A stretch of DNA of 64,000 nt. It comes from UMGS1663 sp963621995. GTDB taxonomy: Bacteria > Bacillota > Clostridia > TANB77 > CAG-508. A model generated the notes under the pieces. That model did no database searches. It saw only the letters and a list, made by a program, of their open reading frames with translations, and had not been told where the DNA came from. Position 1 is the stretch's first letter. Every line of letters begins with the position of its first letter. The stretch lies in NCBI GenBank assembly GCA_963621995.1, contig CAVFFZ010000001.1, forward strand, positions 1 through 64,000, read 5' to 3'. The translations under genes and the position numbers were made by a program. Positions 15,232 to 24,402 of the stretch are shown in pieces.

Positions 15232-15513
15232 ATGGAAGATTTAATAGAAGAATTACCTGTTGAGGTAAAAGCTTTAGAAAACTTTTTATTATATATTAAA
15301 TTTCAAAATGGTGAAGAAAAAATATATGATATGAAAGAAATGTTAAAATTTGATTATTATAAAAATTTAAGAGAAAAAGAAAATTTCAAAAGAGTTAATG
15401 TTTTTGGAATCACTTTAAAATGGAGTACTGGTGAAGATATTGCACCAGAGAAAATTTATTTTAATAGTATTCCTTTGAGTGAATTTAATTCTGAAATTAA
15501 AGAAATGAAATAA
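15232..15513 (+). CDS. DUF2442 domain protein
   Basis: 93 aa. The pattern of strands ending FITLKWSTGEDIAPEKIYFNSIPL-like (here VFGITLKWSTGEDIAPE) is typical of DUF2442, a small alpha/beta domain. A GGGGGC-type ribosome site precedes the ATG. It is the second gene of a two-gene unit with DUF4160 and ends at a clear terminator. Confidence 0.75.
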   Translation: MEDLIEELPVEVKALENFLLYIKFQNGEEKIYDMKEMLKFDYYKNLREKENFKRVNVFGITLKWSTGEDIAPEKIYFNSIPLSEFNSEIKEMK

Positions 15514-15521
15514 TATGGTAA

Positions 15522-15549
15522 GGGCCACAGTAACTCTGTGGTCCTTTTT
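15522..15549 (+). terminator. rho-independent terminator of DUF4160/DUF2442 unit
   Basis: A 9-bp stem (about 15522-15530 with 15536-15544, one G-T pair) is followed by TTTTT on the + strand, 9 bases after the DUF2442 stop. Confidence 0.8.
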
Positions 15550-15622
15550 GATGATGAAAAGTTATTAGCTTTTAAAATAGGATTTTTATAACTAGAAGTT
15601 TTCGCTTTATTGTTATGGTCAA

Positions 15623-18454
15623 TTATTCTTCTAAATATTTCTTTAAGAATTTTCCTGTATAACTTCTATCATTTTTAGTTATTTGTTCAGGAGTTCCAAC
15701 TGCTACTACTTCTCCTCCCTTGTCTCCTCCTTCTGGTCCTAAATCTATAATGTAGTCACAAGTTTTTATTAAATCTAAATTATGTTCAATTACTATTATG
15801 CTATTTCCTGTATCTACTAAACGTTGTAAAATATCAACTAATCTATGAACATCTGCAATATGAAGTCCTGTAGTTGGTTCATCTAAAATATATAATGTCT
15901 TTCCAGTAGGCTTTTTAGAAAGCTCTGTAGCTAATTTAACACGTTGTGCTTCTCCACCAGATAATGTTGTAGATGGTTGTCCAAGCTTAATGTATCCAAG
16001 TCCTACATCATATAAAGTTTGTATTTTATTTTTTATTTTAGGTAAGTTTTTAAAGAATTCTAATGCTTCTTCTACTGTCATATCTAATACGTCTGAAATT
16101 GTCTTTCCTTTATATTTTACTTCTAATGTTTCTTTGTTATAACGTTTTCCTTTACATACTTCACAAGGAACATAAATGTCTGATAAAAAGTGCATTTCTA
16201 TTTTTAAAACACCATCTCCGCTACATGCTTCACATCTTCCACCTGGTACGTTAAAGCTAAATCTGCCTTTATCATATCCTCTCATTTTTGCCTCGTTTGT
16301 ACCTGCAAATAAATCTCTAATATAATCAAATACTCCTGTATATGTTGCTGGATTAGAACGTGGTGTTCTACCAATTGGTGATTGATCAATATTTATAATT
16401 TTGTCTATATTTTCAAGTCCTTTTACTTCTTTGCACTTTCCTGGTTTAATATTTGAGCCATTTAATTCTTTTGCAATAGTTTTGTATAATATTTCATTTA
16501 CTAATGTACTCTTTCCAGAACCTGAAACACCTGTTACACATATAAATTCACCAAGTGGAAATTTAACATTTACATTTTTTAAGTTATTTTCTACTGCTCC
16601 TTTTACTTCTATTGCTCTTCCATTTGATTTTCTTCTTTTTTTAGGTACATGAATTTGTTTTCTTTTACTTAAATAATCTCCTGTAATAGAACCTTCTACT
16701 TTTTTAATTTCTTCTGCTGTTCCTTGTGCTAAGACTCTACCTCCATGAACGCCTGCACCTGGTCCTATATCTATTATTTGGTCTGCTGCGTACATAGTAT
16801 CTTCATCATGTTCTACAACTATAACACTATTTCCTAAGTCACGTAACTTTTTAAGAGTTGCTATTAGTCTATCATTGTCTCTTTGATGAAGTCCTATACT
16901 TGGTTCATCTAGTATATAAAGTACACCAGTTAAGCCTGAACCAATTTGAGTTGCTAAACGAATACGTTGTGCTTCTCCTCCAGATAGTGTTCCTGCACTT
17001 CTTGATAAAGTTAAATAGTCTAAACCAACATCTATTAAGAATTGTAGTCTTGTGTTTAATTCTTTAATTATTTGTCCTGCTATCATTTCGTCTTTTTTAC
17101 TTAATTCTAAAGAATTTATATAATCTTTAATTCCTGTAATTTGCATATCTGTTAGTTCTTGTATATTTTTACTTCCTACCTTTACTGCCAAACTATTTTT
17201 ATTAAGTCTTGAACCATGACATTCTGGGCAATCACTGTCGCTCATATACATTTCGTAAAAATCACGCATTCCTTGTGATTTTGTTTCATTATGTCTTCTT
17301 TCTAATGTTGGTATTACTCCTTCAAATGGAGCTTTGAATTTTCTAACTCCTGATGGTGATGAATATTCGAAGTCTATTTCTTCTGTTCCTGTTCCATATA
17401 AAATTTTATCTAAAAATTCTTTTGGTAGTTTTTTTATAGGAACATCTTTTATTTTCACACCATAGTGTTTTCCGATACTTTCAAAATACATTTTTGCCAT
17501 AGTATCGCCTTTTTTCATAGTACTTGCACCAAATGCTTTTACTCCATCATATAAAGTTTTGTTTCTATCTGGTATAATTAAGTATTCATCCATTTTCATT
17601 AAAAAACCTAAACCTGTACAGCTTGGGCATGCACCAAATGGATTATTAAATGAAAACATTCTTGGTGATAATTCATCAAAACTAATATTGCAATCTGGAC
17701 AAGCATAATTGCCACTATATAATTTTTCTTGTTTATTTGTTGCATCTTCTATTAGTACTAAATTATTGGCATTTTTTAATGCTATTTCAACACTTTCTGT
17801 AAGTCTACTCCTAATGTCTTCTTTTATAACTAATCTATCTATAATTAATTCTATATTATGTTTTTTCTTTCTGTCTAAATCTAGGTCATCTGATAGTTCT
17901 ACTGCACTTCCGTCTACTCTGGCACGAACAAAGCCTTCTTTCTGGTAACCTTCTAATTGTTTTACAAACTCACCTTTTCTACCTCTAACTATTGGAGATA
18001 ACACTTGTATTTTTGTACCTTCTGGCATTTCTAAAATAGAATCTACTATTTGGTCTACTGTTTGTTTTTCTATTTTCTTACCACACTTTGGACAATATGG
18101 TACACCAATTCTTGCATATAATAAACGAAGATAGTCATATATTTCTGTAACTGTTCCTACTGTTGAGCGTGGATTTTTTGAAGTTGTTTTTTGATCTATT
18201 GAAATTGCTGGTGAAAGTCCATCTATAGATTCCACTTCTGGTTTTTCCATCATTCCTAAAAATTGCCTTGCATAAGAAGAAAGACTTTCTACATATCTTC
18301 TTTGACCTTCTGCATATAAAGTATCAAATGCTAAAGATGATTTTCCTGAGCCTGAAAGACCTGTTATAACAACTAATTTATCTCTTGGTATTTCCAAATT
18401 TATATTTTTTAAATTATGTACTTTCGCACCTTTTATAATTATTTTATCGTTCAT
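15623..18454 (-). CDS. uvrA: UvrABC excision nuclease subunit A
   Basis: 943 aa, full length. Two ABC ATPase modules: first P-loop GLSGSGKSSL (about 31-40), signature LSGGEAQRIRLATQIG; second P-loop GVSGSGKSTL, signature LSGGEAQRVKLATELS. Zinc modules include CPDC...CPSC in the first half and CEAC...CEVC in the second. UvrA dimers find bulky DNA lesions and load UvrB. uvrB lies about 0.9 kb away on the same strand, separated by cysE. Confidence 0.98.
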   Translation of the reverse strand: MNDKIIIKGAKVHNLKNINLEIPRDKLVVITGLSGSGKSSLAFDTLYAEGQRRYVESLSSYARQFLGMMEKPEVESIDGLSPAISIDQKTTSKNPRSTVGTVTEIYDYLRLLYARIGVPYCPKCGKKIEKQTVDQIVDSILEMPEGTKIQVLSPIVRGRKGEFVKQLEGYQKEGFVRARVDGSAVELSDDLDLDRKKKHNIELIIDRLVIKEDIRSRLTESVEIALKNANNLVLIEDATNKQEKLYSGNYACPDCNISFDELSPRMFSFNNPFGACPSCTGLGFLMKMDEYLIIPDRNKTLYDGVKAFGASTMKKGDTMAKMYFESIGKHYGVKIKDVPIKKLPKEFLDKILYGTGTEEIDFEYSSPSGVRKFKAPFEGVIPTLERRHNETKSQGMRDFYEMYMSDSDCPECHGSRLNKNSLAVKVGSKNIQELTDMQITGIKDYINSLELSKKDEMIAGQIIKELNTRLQFLIDVGLDYLTLSRSAGTLSGGEAQRIRLATQIGSGLTGVLYILDEPSIGLHQRDNDRLIATLKKLRDLGNSVIVVEHDEDTMYAADQIIDIGPGAGVHGGRVLAQGTAEEIKKVEGSITGDYLSKRKQIHVPKKRRKSNGRAIEVKGAVENNLKNVNVKFPLGEFICVTGVSGSGKSTLVNEILYKTIAKELNGSNIKPGKCKEVKGLENIDKIINIDQSPIGRTPRSNPATYTGVFDYIRDLFAGTNEAKMRGYDKGRFSFNVPGGRCEACSGDGVLKIEMHFLSDIYVPCEVCKGKRYNKETLEVKYKGKTISDVLDMTVEEALEFFKNLPKIKNKIQTLYDVGLGYIKLGQPSTTLSGGEAQRVKLATELSKKPTGKTLYILDEPTTGLHIADVHRLVDILQRLVDTGNSIIVIEHNLDLIKTCDYIIDLGPEGGDKGGEVVAVGTPEQITKNDRSYTGKFLKKYLEE

Positions 18455-18640
18455 TTCTGCCCCCTATAATAAACATATAATTTAGTATTTTTCCATAATT
18501 ATATCTATAAATTATTTTGTCTTAAATCTTCTTCATTATACTATATTAATTTTATAAAAACAAGAGTTTGGTATAAAATATTTGTTTACACTCTTTATAG
18601 AGGGAAAATAGTTTTAATCCTATCGTTTTTCGATATGCTT

Positions 18641-18706
18641 TTTTAATATTCTAGGAAAGTTTTAAAAACTTTCCTAGAATATTAAAATGCTTCGCTAAAC
18701 ATTTCA
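18641..18706. repeat. perfect 22-bp palindrome plus dispersed-repeat copy B
   Basis: Arms at 18641-18662 and 18666-18687 are perfect inverse complements with a 3-base loop. They start with TTTTAA and end with TTAAAA, so no T-tract follows in either direction. The next 20 bases (to 18706) overlap the true end of cysE and match, inverted, the region at 9338-9385. The remaining bases of the 250-bp uvrA-cysE gap hold only an AT-rich leader. Confidence 0.5.
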
Positions 18707-19220
18707 TTTTACTACTCTACCTGGCATTCCAACAACAGTTACATTACTTTCTACACTTTTTAGAATTACTGCATTTGCTCCTATTTTTACATTGTTACCT
18801 ATTTGTATTGGTCCGAAGCACTTTTGCCCCACATCCTACCATTACATTGTTTCCTAAATCTGGATGTCTTTTATACTTATCTTTACCAGTTCCACCTAAA
18901 GTGGAATTGTGGTAAATTGTACAATCATTACCTATTGTTGCGGTTTCTCCAATTACAATTCCCATTCCATGGTCTATAAATAATCTTCTACCAATTTTTG
19001 CTCCTGGGTGAATTTCTATTCCTGTAAAAAATCTTCCTATTTGTGAATTTAGCCTTGCTATGAATTTTAACTTATGTCTATATAAAAAATTAGATATTCT
19101 ATGGAACACTAATATGTGAAACCCTGGGTATAAAATGATAACTTCGAGTATATTGTTACAAGCTGGATCTTTCTTCATTATATTTTTTGCATCTTCATAT
19201 AATTCTTTAAAAACTCTCAT
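18704..19220 (-). pseudogene. cysE: serine O-acetyltransferase, frameshifted near the C-terminus
   Basis: The open frame gives 141 aa, ending VMVGCGAKVLRTNTNR. Dropping one base near 18813-18817 restores the family end (KVLGPIQIGNN, then ANAVILKSV and VVGMPGRVVK) and a stop at 18704, making about 171 aa, the usual length for short CysE. The N-terminal helices and the left-handed beta-helix motifs IHPGAKIGRRLFIDHGMGIVIGETATIG and HNSTLGGTGKDK are intact. CysE makes O-acetylserine for cysteine synthesis. The lost C-terminal coil normally closes the active site. It could be a real mutation or a one-base sequencing error. Confidence 0.8.
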
Positions 19221-19243
19221 AAAATCACCTAATTTATAATATG

Positions 19244-19293
19244 AAAAAATAGAAAGTTGGTCACTTTAATTTGTTTTCAACTTTCTATTTTTT
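19244..19293 (-). terminator. terminator of uvrB
   Basis: A 16-bp stem (19244-19259 with 19278-19293) has A/T-rich flanks giving T-tracts on both strands. It lies between the uvrB stop and the cysE start. Confidence 0.8.
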
Positions 19294-19319
19294 ATAAATA
19301 ATATTCTATTTTTATTGAT

Positions 19320-21281
19320 TTAGCCTTCACCTGTTAATTCTTTTATTTTATCCCTTAATTCTGCTGCTTTTTCAAATTCCATTTGTGAAGCATATTTTAG
19401 CATTTCATCTGTTAGTTTATCTATTACTTCTTGTATATCCGCTTCTTTATCTATATTATATTCCTCTTGTGCTTCTTCAACTATGCTAGCTTTAATAGTA
19501 TCTCTAATATTTTTCTTTATTGTCTGAGGAACTATGCCATGTACTTTGTTATACTCCTCTTGTATTTTTCTTCTTCTATTTGTTTCAGAAATTGCTTTTT
19601 CCATACTTTCTGTAAGTTCATCTGCATACATTATTACTTTGCCTTTTGTATTTCTTGCGGCACGTCCTATAGTTTGAATTAAAGAACGCTCTGAACGTAA
19701 AAATCCTTCTTTATCTGCATCTAATATAGCAACTAAAGAAACTTCTGGAATGTCTAACCCTTCTCTTAAAAGATTTATACCAACTAAAACATCAAACTCT
19801 CCAAGTCTTAAATCTCTTATTATTTCCATTCTCTCTAACGCTTTTATATCTGAATGCATGTATTTTACTTTTATGCCTATACCCGCTAAATAACTAGATA
19901 AGTCTTCTGCCATTTTCTTAGTAAGAGTTGTAACTAATACTCTGTTTTCCGCTTCTGTAGTTTGCCTTATTTGCTCTATTAAATCATCTATTTGGTTTGT
20001 TACAGGTTTTACTTCTATTTTAGGGTCTAAAAGTCCTGTAGGACGTATTATTTGTTCTACAACATTATCTTTAGAATGTTCTTTTTCATAATCTGCAGGT
20101 GTTGCACTAACAAATATACATTGATTAATTCTTTGTTCAAATTCTTCAAATTTTAAAGGTCTATTGTCAAAAGCTGAAGGAAGTCTAAATCCATAATTTA
20201 CTAAAGATTCTTTTCTTGCTCTATCTCCATTATACATTGCTCTTACTTGTGGTATTGTTGCATGTGATTCATCTATTAAAAGTAAAAAATCTTTTGGGAA
20301 ATAATCAAATAATGTAAATGGTGGACTACCTTCTTCTCTTCCACTTATATGTCTTGAATAATTTTCAATTCCTTGACAAAACCCTGTTTCTTTCATCATT
20401 TCTATATCAAAATTTGTTCTTTCTTCTATTCTTTGTGCTTCTATTAATTTACCAATAGACTTAAAATATTCTACCCTTTGTTCTTTTTCTTTATCTATGG
20501 CATCTAATGCTCTTTCCATTTTATCTGAAGTTGTAACATAGTGTGAATTTGGAAAAATAACAATATGATTTCTTGTAGCTTGTACTTTACCTGTAAGCGG
20601 GTTTATTTCTGAAATTTTTTCTATTTCATCTCCCCAGAATTCTACTCTTATTGCTGTTTCACTTTCATCTGATGGGTAAATTTCTACAATATCACCTTTA
20701 GCTCTAAAAGTACCTCTTTTGAAATCTAATTCATTTCTTGTATATTGCATATTAACTAATTTCTTTAATACTTTATCTCTTTCTATTTGCATACCTGGTC
20801 TTAAAGATATAGCCATGTTCTCATAATCAATTGGGTCTCCTAATCCATATATACAAGAAACAGAAGCTACTATTATTGTATCTTTTGTTTCAAAAAGAGA
20901 GGCTGTAGCACTATGGCGAAGTTTATCTATTTCGTCATTTACAGAAGAATCCTTTTCTATATAAGTATCTGACTGTGGAATATATGCTTCTGGTTGATAA
21001 TAGTCATAATAAGATACAAAATAGCACACTAGGTTCTCTGGGAAGAACTCCTTTAACTCCGAATATAACTGACCAGCTAGTGTTTTATTATGTGCTAAAA
21101 CAAGAGTTGGTTTATTAACTTGGGCTATTACATTAGCCATTGTAAATGTCTTACCAGTACCTGTTGCTCCTAGTAATACTTGGTTCTTAACCCCTTGTTT
21201 TATGCCGTTTACAAGCTTTTCTATTGCTTGTGGTTGGTCACCTGCTGGTTCATAAGGTGCGTGTAATTTAAACATTTTCAT
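19320..21281 (-). CDS. uvrB: UvrABC excision nuclease subunit B
   Basis: 653 aa, full length. P-loop GATGTGKTFTMAN (about 39-51), the beta-hairpin YYDYYQPEAYIPQ that clamps damaged DNA, helicase motifs including DESHATIPQ and SATPADYE, GINLLREGLDIPEVSL, QTIGRAARN, and the C-terminal UVR domain (EFEKAAELRDKIKEL) that contacts UvrC. It verifies lesions delivered by UvrA. The start follows a GGAGGGAGGA site. Confidence 0.98.
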   Translation of the reverse strand: MKMFKLHAPYEPAGDQPQAIEKLVNGIKQGVKNQVLLGATGTGKTFTMANVIAQVNKPTLVLAHNKTLAGQLYSELKEFFPENLVCYFVSYYDYYQPEAYIPQSDTYIEKDSSVNDEIDKLRHSATASLFETKDTIIVASVSCIYGLGDPIDYENMAISLRPGMQIERDKVLKKLVNMQYTRNELDFKRGTFRAKGDIVEIYPSDESETAIRVEFWGDEIEKISEINPLTGKVQATRNHIVIFPNSHYVTTSDKMERALDAIDKEKEQRVEYFKSIGKLIEAQRIEERTNFDIEMMKETGFCQGIENYSRHISGREEGSPPFTLFDYFPKDFLLLIDESHATIPQVRAMYNGDRARKESLVNYGFRLPSAFDNRPLKFEEFEQRINQCIFVSATPADYEKEHSKDNVVEQIIRPTGLLDPKIEVKPVTNQIDDLIEQIRQTTEAENRVLVTTLTKKMAEDLSSYLAGIGIKVKYMHSDIKALERMEIIRDLRLGEFDVLVGINLLREGLDIPEVSLVAILDADKEGFLRSERSLIQTIGRAARNTKGKVIMYADELTESMEKAISETNRRRKIQEEYNKVHGIVPQTIKKNIRDTIKASIVEEAQEEYNIDKEADIQEVIDKLTDEMLKYASQMEFEKAAELRDKIKELTGEG

Positions 21282-21457
21282 CCTCCCTCCTTTATATCTA
21301 CTTTGTGACTTTTTAAAACTTTAAAAAGGATAACTGTCAGCCAACAATTCGTCCCCAAATTCGTCCCCACTACTATTTTTTTTATGGTTAAATTGATACT
21401 TTTTACTTCGGGACGAATAAAAGTCACAAATTTTATTTTCCGGACTAAATAACATTA

Positions 21458-22342
21458 TTAATTCTCAAACTCTTCTTTAGAAAGCTCTAATAATTCTTTT
21501 TCTTCTTTAATTATTTTTAATAATTCTTCTTTCGAGGGCATATATGTTAAATATTTAGAAGCATAAACATTTTTTACGCTATCTCCAAGCGTCATTTCTA
21601 CAACAGCATCATCTTTATCAGCACATAACAATATTCCAATAGGTTCATTTTCTCCATCAATCATTTGAGTTTTTTTATAGTAATTAACATACATTTGCAT
21701 TTGTCCAATATCTTGATGTGATAGCTTTCCAATTTTTAAATCGATAATAACAAAGCATCTTGCCAAACGATTATAAAATACTAAATCTGGATAATAATAT
21801 TCTGCTCCTATTTTTAATCTTTGTTGACTAGCAACGAATGAAAATCCTCTTCCTAATTCCAATAAAAATTCAGTTAAATGATTCAATAAGGATTCTTCTA
21901 AATCACTTTCTAAATAATTTTTATTTTCTTTTAAACCAGCAAACTCAAAAATATATGGACTTTTTAATAATTCTTCAGGTTGTTTTTCTATTTCACCTTT
22001 TTTCGCTTCACTCATAATTAAATTTTTATCTGGAGATATTAAATATCTATCATATAATTTAGTGCTAATTTGTCGTCCTAACTCTCTATATCCCCAATTA
22101 GATTTAATTGATTCTATTTGGTAAAACTCTCTTTCTTCTTTTCTCTCTATTCTAATTAACTCTTGAAAATGAGACCAAGATAATTCGGTCGGCACTGCCG
22201 ACCAATTTGGATAAAATTCATAAAATCTACGCATTCTTCTAATTGACACTGCAGAAAAACCATTACCAAATTCATCTGTTAATTTTTTAGATAAAGCTTC
22301 AATTATTCTTTTTCCATATGTTCCATCACTTCTTCTCCTATC
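21458..22342 (-). pseudogene. yhcG: YhcG/DUF1016 PDDEXK nuclease, N-terminally truncated
   Basis: The frame is open from 22342 but has no plausible ribosome site; an inner GTG at 22249 gives 263 aa. SIRRMRRFYEFYPNW, ELSWSHFQELIRI, EREFYQIESIKSNWGYRELGRQI are the end of the DUF1016 N-terminal domain. YYPDLVFYNR and CFVIIDLKIGKL are the PD-(D/E)xK nuclease core (Asp, then Asp-Leu-Lys). Family members are about 330-380 aa, so the first 50 or so residues are missing. The break coincides with the inverted repeat at 22345. The family is linked to restriction and phage-defence contexts; this copy is probably not functional. Confidence 0.7.
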
Positions 22343-22344
22343 TC

Positions 22345-22447
22345 AAAGGACATTTGGGGACGGGTCACTTTTGTCCTTTGTAAATTAGTATTATCAAATT
22401 TAAGTTTTATGTAAAGGACAAAAGTGACCCGTCCCCAAATGTCCTTT
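22345..22447. repeat. 35-bp perfect inverted repeat, REP/MITE-like
   Basis: Arms 22345-22379 and 22413-22447 are perfect inverse complements around a 33-base AT-rich spacer. Each arm holds GGGGACGGGTCACTTTTGTCC, a type of motif that recurs in Firmicutes genomes near REP-associated transposases. A degenerate relative (TTCGTCCCC twice, GGGACGAA, and TTGTGACTTTT/AAAAGTCACAA) lies on the other side of the truncated nuclease at about 21300-21430. Its right arm touches the stop codon of the transporter gene at 22448. Confidence 0.75.
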
Positions 22448-22783
22448 TTAAATATAGAATACTAATATTCCTAAAAGTATTAATGAATTGCCTAATATTT
22501 TTTTCTTTGTTATTTTTTCTTTTAGAAAAATTCTACTTAAAAACATTATAAATATATATCCTAAGGATTCAATTATTGGACCATTTTTATAATCTAAACC
22601 TTTAAATGCAAATATTGTAAGTATTGTAGATATGAACATCATTCCATATCCTACAATTACTTTTACATTTAAGTATTCTCTAATAATTGAACTATATTCT
22701 TTTGAAGCACTCTTTTTTAATATTATTTGTGAGCATGATGCTATTAAAACAGAGGCTATTAATAAAAACACATAACTATTCAT
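22448..22783 (-). CDS. SMR/EamA-like half-transporter, subunit 2
   Basis: 111 aa with four membrane helices, the small multidrug resistance / ArnE-ArnF fold. Residues such as SQIILKKSA near the N-terminus and the end LGNSLILLGILVFYI fit EamA-like half proteins that flip lipid-linked sugars. It overlaps the upstream SMR-like gene by 8 bases, so the two probably form a heterodimer, as ArnE and ArnF do. It is the last gene of a five-gene operon beginning at 26917. Confidence 0.7.
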   Translation of the reverse strand: MNSYVFLLIASVLIASCSQIILKKSASKEYSSIIREYLNVKVIVGYGMMFISTILTIFAFKGLDYKNGPIIESLGYIFIMFLSRIFLKEKITKKKILGNSLILLGILVFYI

Positions 22784-23204
22784 CGCTATTCACTATAATT
22801 GTACCTATTATTACAATTATTACTCCTATTACATTTTTTAAGGTAATTTGTTCTCCAAAAAATACTATTGCCCATACTATTGACCATAAAAGTGACATTG
22901 CTCTATTAGCATATGCAACTGATATTTCAAATTTTTTTATTATTTGTTGCCAAAGTATTGCATAAATGCCTAATATAAATATTTCTATACTATAAAACAA
23001 TATAAATTTTAGGCTTAAAAATTCTTCGTTTGATGCAAATTTTGCTGTTACTGTTGAAAGTGTATAAATAAGAATTATTACTTGAAGTATTATAATGTTT
23101 TTAGTAAATTTTTTTCTATCCTTTTTAGTAGTACTTTTATCTTTTAATTCTAAACTTTTTTGTTCTTCTATATTTTCAAAATTTTCATTATTAATATTGT
23201 TCAT
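22776..23204 (-). CDS. SMR/EamA-like half-transporter, subunit 1
   Basis: 142 aa. A charged N-terminal 30 residues (KSLELKDKSTTKKDRKK) is followed by four membrane helices. SVAYANRAMSLLWSIVWAIVFFGEQITLKNVIGVIIVIIGTIIV is the typical SMR/EamA end (WSIV, FGE, IGVIIIIGT). It overlaps the ATP-grasp gene upstream by 14 bases and its partner downstream by 8. Probably one half of a flippase for a polyprenyl-linked sugar. Confidence 0.7.
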   Translation of the reverse strand: MNNINNENFENIEEQKSLELKDKSTTKKDRKKFTKNIIILQVIILIYTLSTVTAKFASNEEFLSLKFILFYSIEIFILGIYAILWQQIIKKFEISVAYANRAMSLLWSIVWAIVFFGEQITLKNVIGVIIVIIGTIIVNSDE

Positions 23205-24357
23205 TTTTGTTTAATAACCACCTAATCTTTTCTTTATTTTCACACGCAAGTATGTAAAATCCAAATCTTGAAGAACTATCTACAACTTTGTGTGAAGATA
23301 TATCTTCTATTTTACTTACAAAATAGATTAATTCTGGTGTTTCTTTTTTTACTTTTTCAAATTTTTCTAAATCTTCTTTATTAAATATGAATCTTATAAC
23401 TGCTATTTTAGGCTCTGTTACCTTTTCAAATGAAGGTTTATTTCCCATTGCTACATCTATAACCATTTTTACAAAATCATATCCTGTAGAAATTTGTACT
23501 AAATCTGAACCTATACAATCTCCACCCATTCTGGCACCTATTTCTATTATTCTAATATCTCCATTAGGTGTAATTTTAAATTCTGAATGTGTTGCACTAT
23601 TGGTTATTTTTAATGCTGTTAATGCTTTGGTAAGTTCATTATAAATTTTTTCTTCCATATCTTTAGTAAGTCCTGCTGGCTCAATATGTCCTGTTTCTAT
23701 AAAATGAGGTGCTCCAGTAGTTGCTTTTCTTGTAATTGTTAAAAATTTATGTTCTCCATTATATGTTATTCCTTCTGCACTAAATTCATTCCCTTCAATA
23801 TATTCTTCTACTATTGCTTTTTTCTCAAATGAATTTTCTATAGCTTTTGAAATTGCTTCTTCTAATTCTTCTTTTTTATAAATTTTGGTAATGGCTCTAC
23901 TTCCTGACCTGTCTGTAGGTTTTACAATTAGTGGATATTCCATATTATTTAATTTTTCTATATCTTCGCAAGAAGATACTATTTCAAACCCAGGAGTTGC
24001 TACTCCCGCTTCTTTAAATGCTTTTCTCATTTCATATTTATTTGTAGATTTTTTTGTACATTCTAAAGAATTTCCTGGTAAACCCAATTTTTCAGCCACA
24101 TAGTTAACTGTTAATGTTGCTAAATCTGATGCTATTGTTGCAATTGCATCTATTCTTATTTCTTTGCACTTTTCTAAAATTTCATCTTTTTCTACTATAC
24201 TTATTGGATAAAAATAATCTGCAGTTTTTTCTCCAATAGATCCGTCTTGCCATGCAAATACATGTGTTTCATATCCTAAACTTTTTGCTTTTAATATTAA
24301 TGGATTTTGAAAATCATTTGCTCCAATTATTGCTATTTTTTTCATATTTAACACCAT
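23191..24357 (-). CDS. ATP-grasp ligase
   Basis: 388 aa (about 384 from the inner ATG at 24345, which has better spacing to AAAGGA). A pre-ATP-grasp Rossmann domain (KKIAIIGANDFQNPLILKAKSLG) is followed by the ATP-grasp fold: YPLIVKPTDRSGSRAI, AIVEEYIEGNEFSAEGI, and the Mg-binding IRIIEIGARMGGD. Such enzymes join a carboxylate to an amine or thiol with ATP; the substrate is not evident. Its place between a sugar aminotransferase and flippase subunits suggests it adds an amino acid or similar acid to an amino sugar. That is inference. Confidence 0.85.
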   Translation of the reverse strand: MVLNMKKIAIIGANDFQNPLILKAKSLGYETHVFAWQDGSIGEKTADYFYPISIVEKDEILEKCKEIRIDAIATIASDLATLTVNYVAEKLGLPGNSLECTKKSTNKYEMRKAFKEAGVATPGFEIVSSCEDIEKLNNMEYPLIVKPTDRSGSRAITKIYKKEELEEAISKAIENSFEKKAIVEEYIEGNEFSAEGITYNGEHKFLTITRKATTGAPHFIETGHIEPAGLTKDMEEKIYNELTKALTALKITNSATHSEFKITPNGDIRIIEIGARMGGDCIGSDLVQISTGYDFVKMVIDVAMGNKPSFEKVTEPKIAVIRFIFNKEDLEKFEKVKKETPELIYFVSKIEDISSHKVVDSSSRFGFYILACENKEKIRWLLNKNEQY

Positions 24358-24402
24358 TCCTTTCTATAAAGTATAAATTATAACTTTCCCTTTTTGCAAA
24401 AA

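Noticed and set aside
23191..24357. ATP-grasp protein as carbamoyl-phosphate synthase or PurK
   Set aside because: It is too short for CarB and lacks the PurK/PurT blocks. The operon context is sugar modification.
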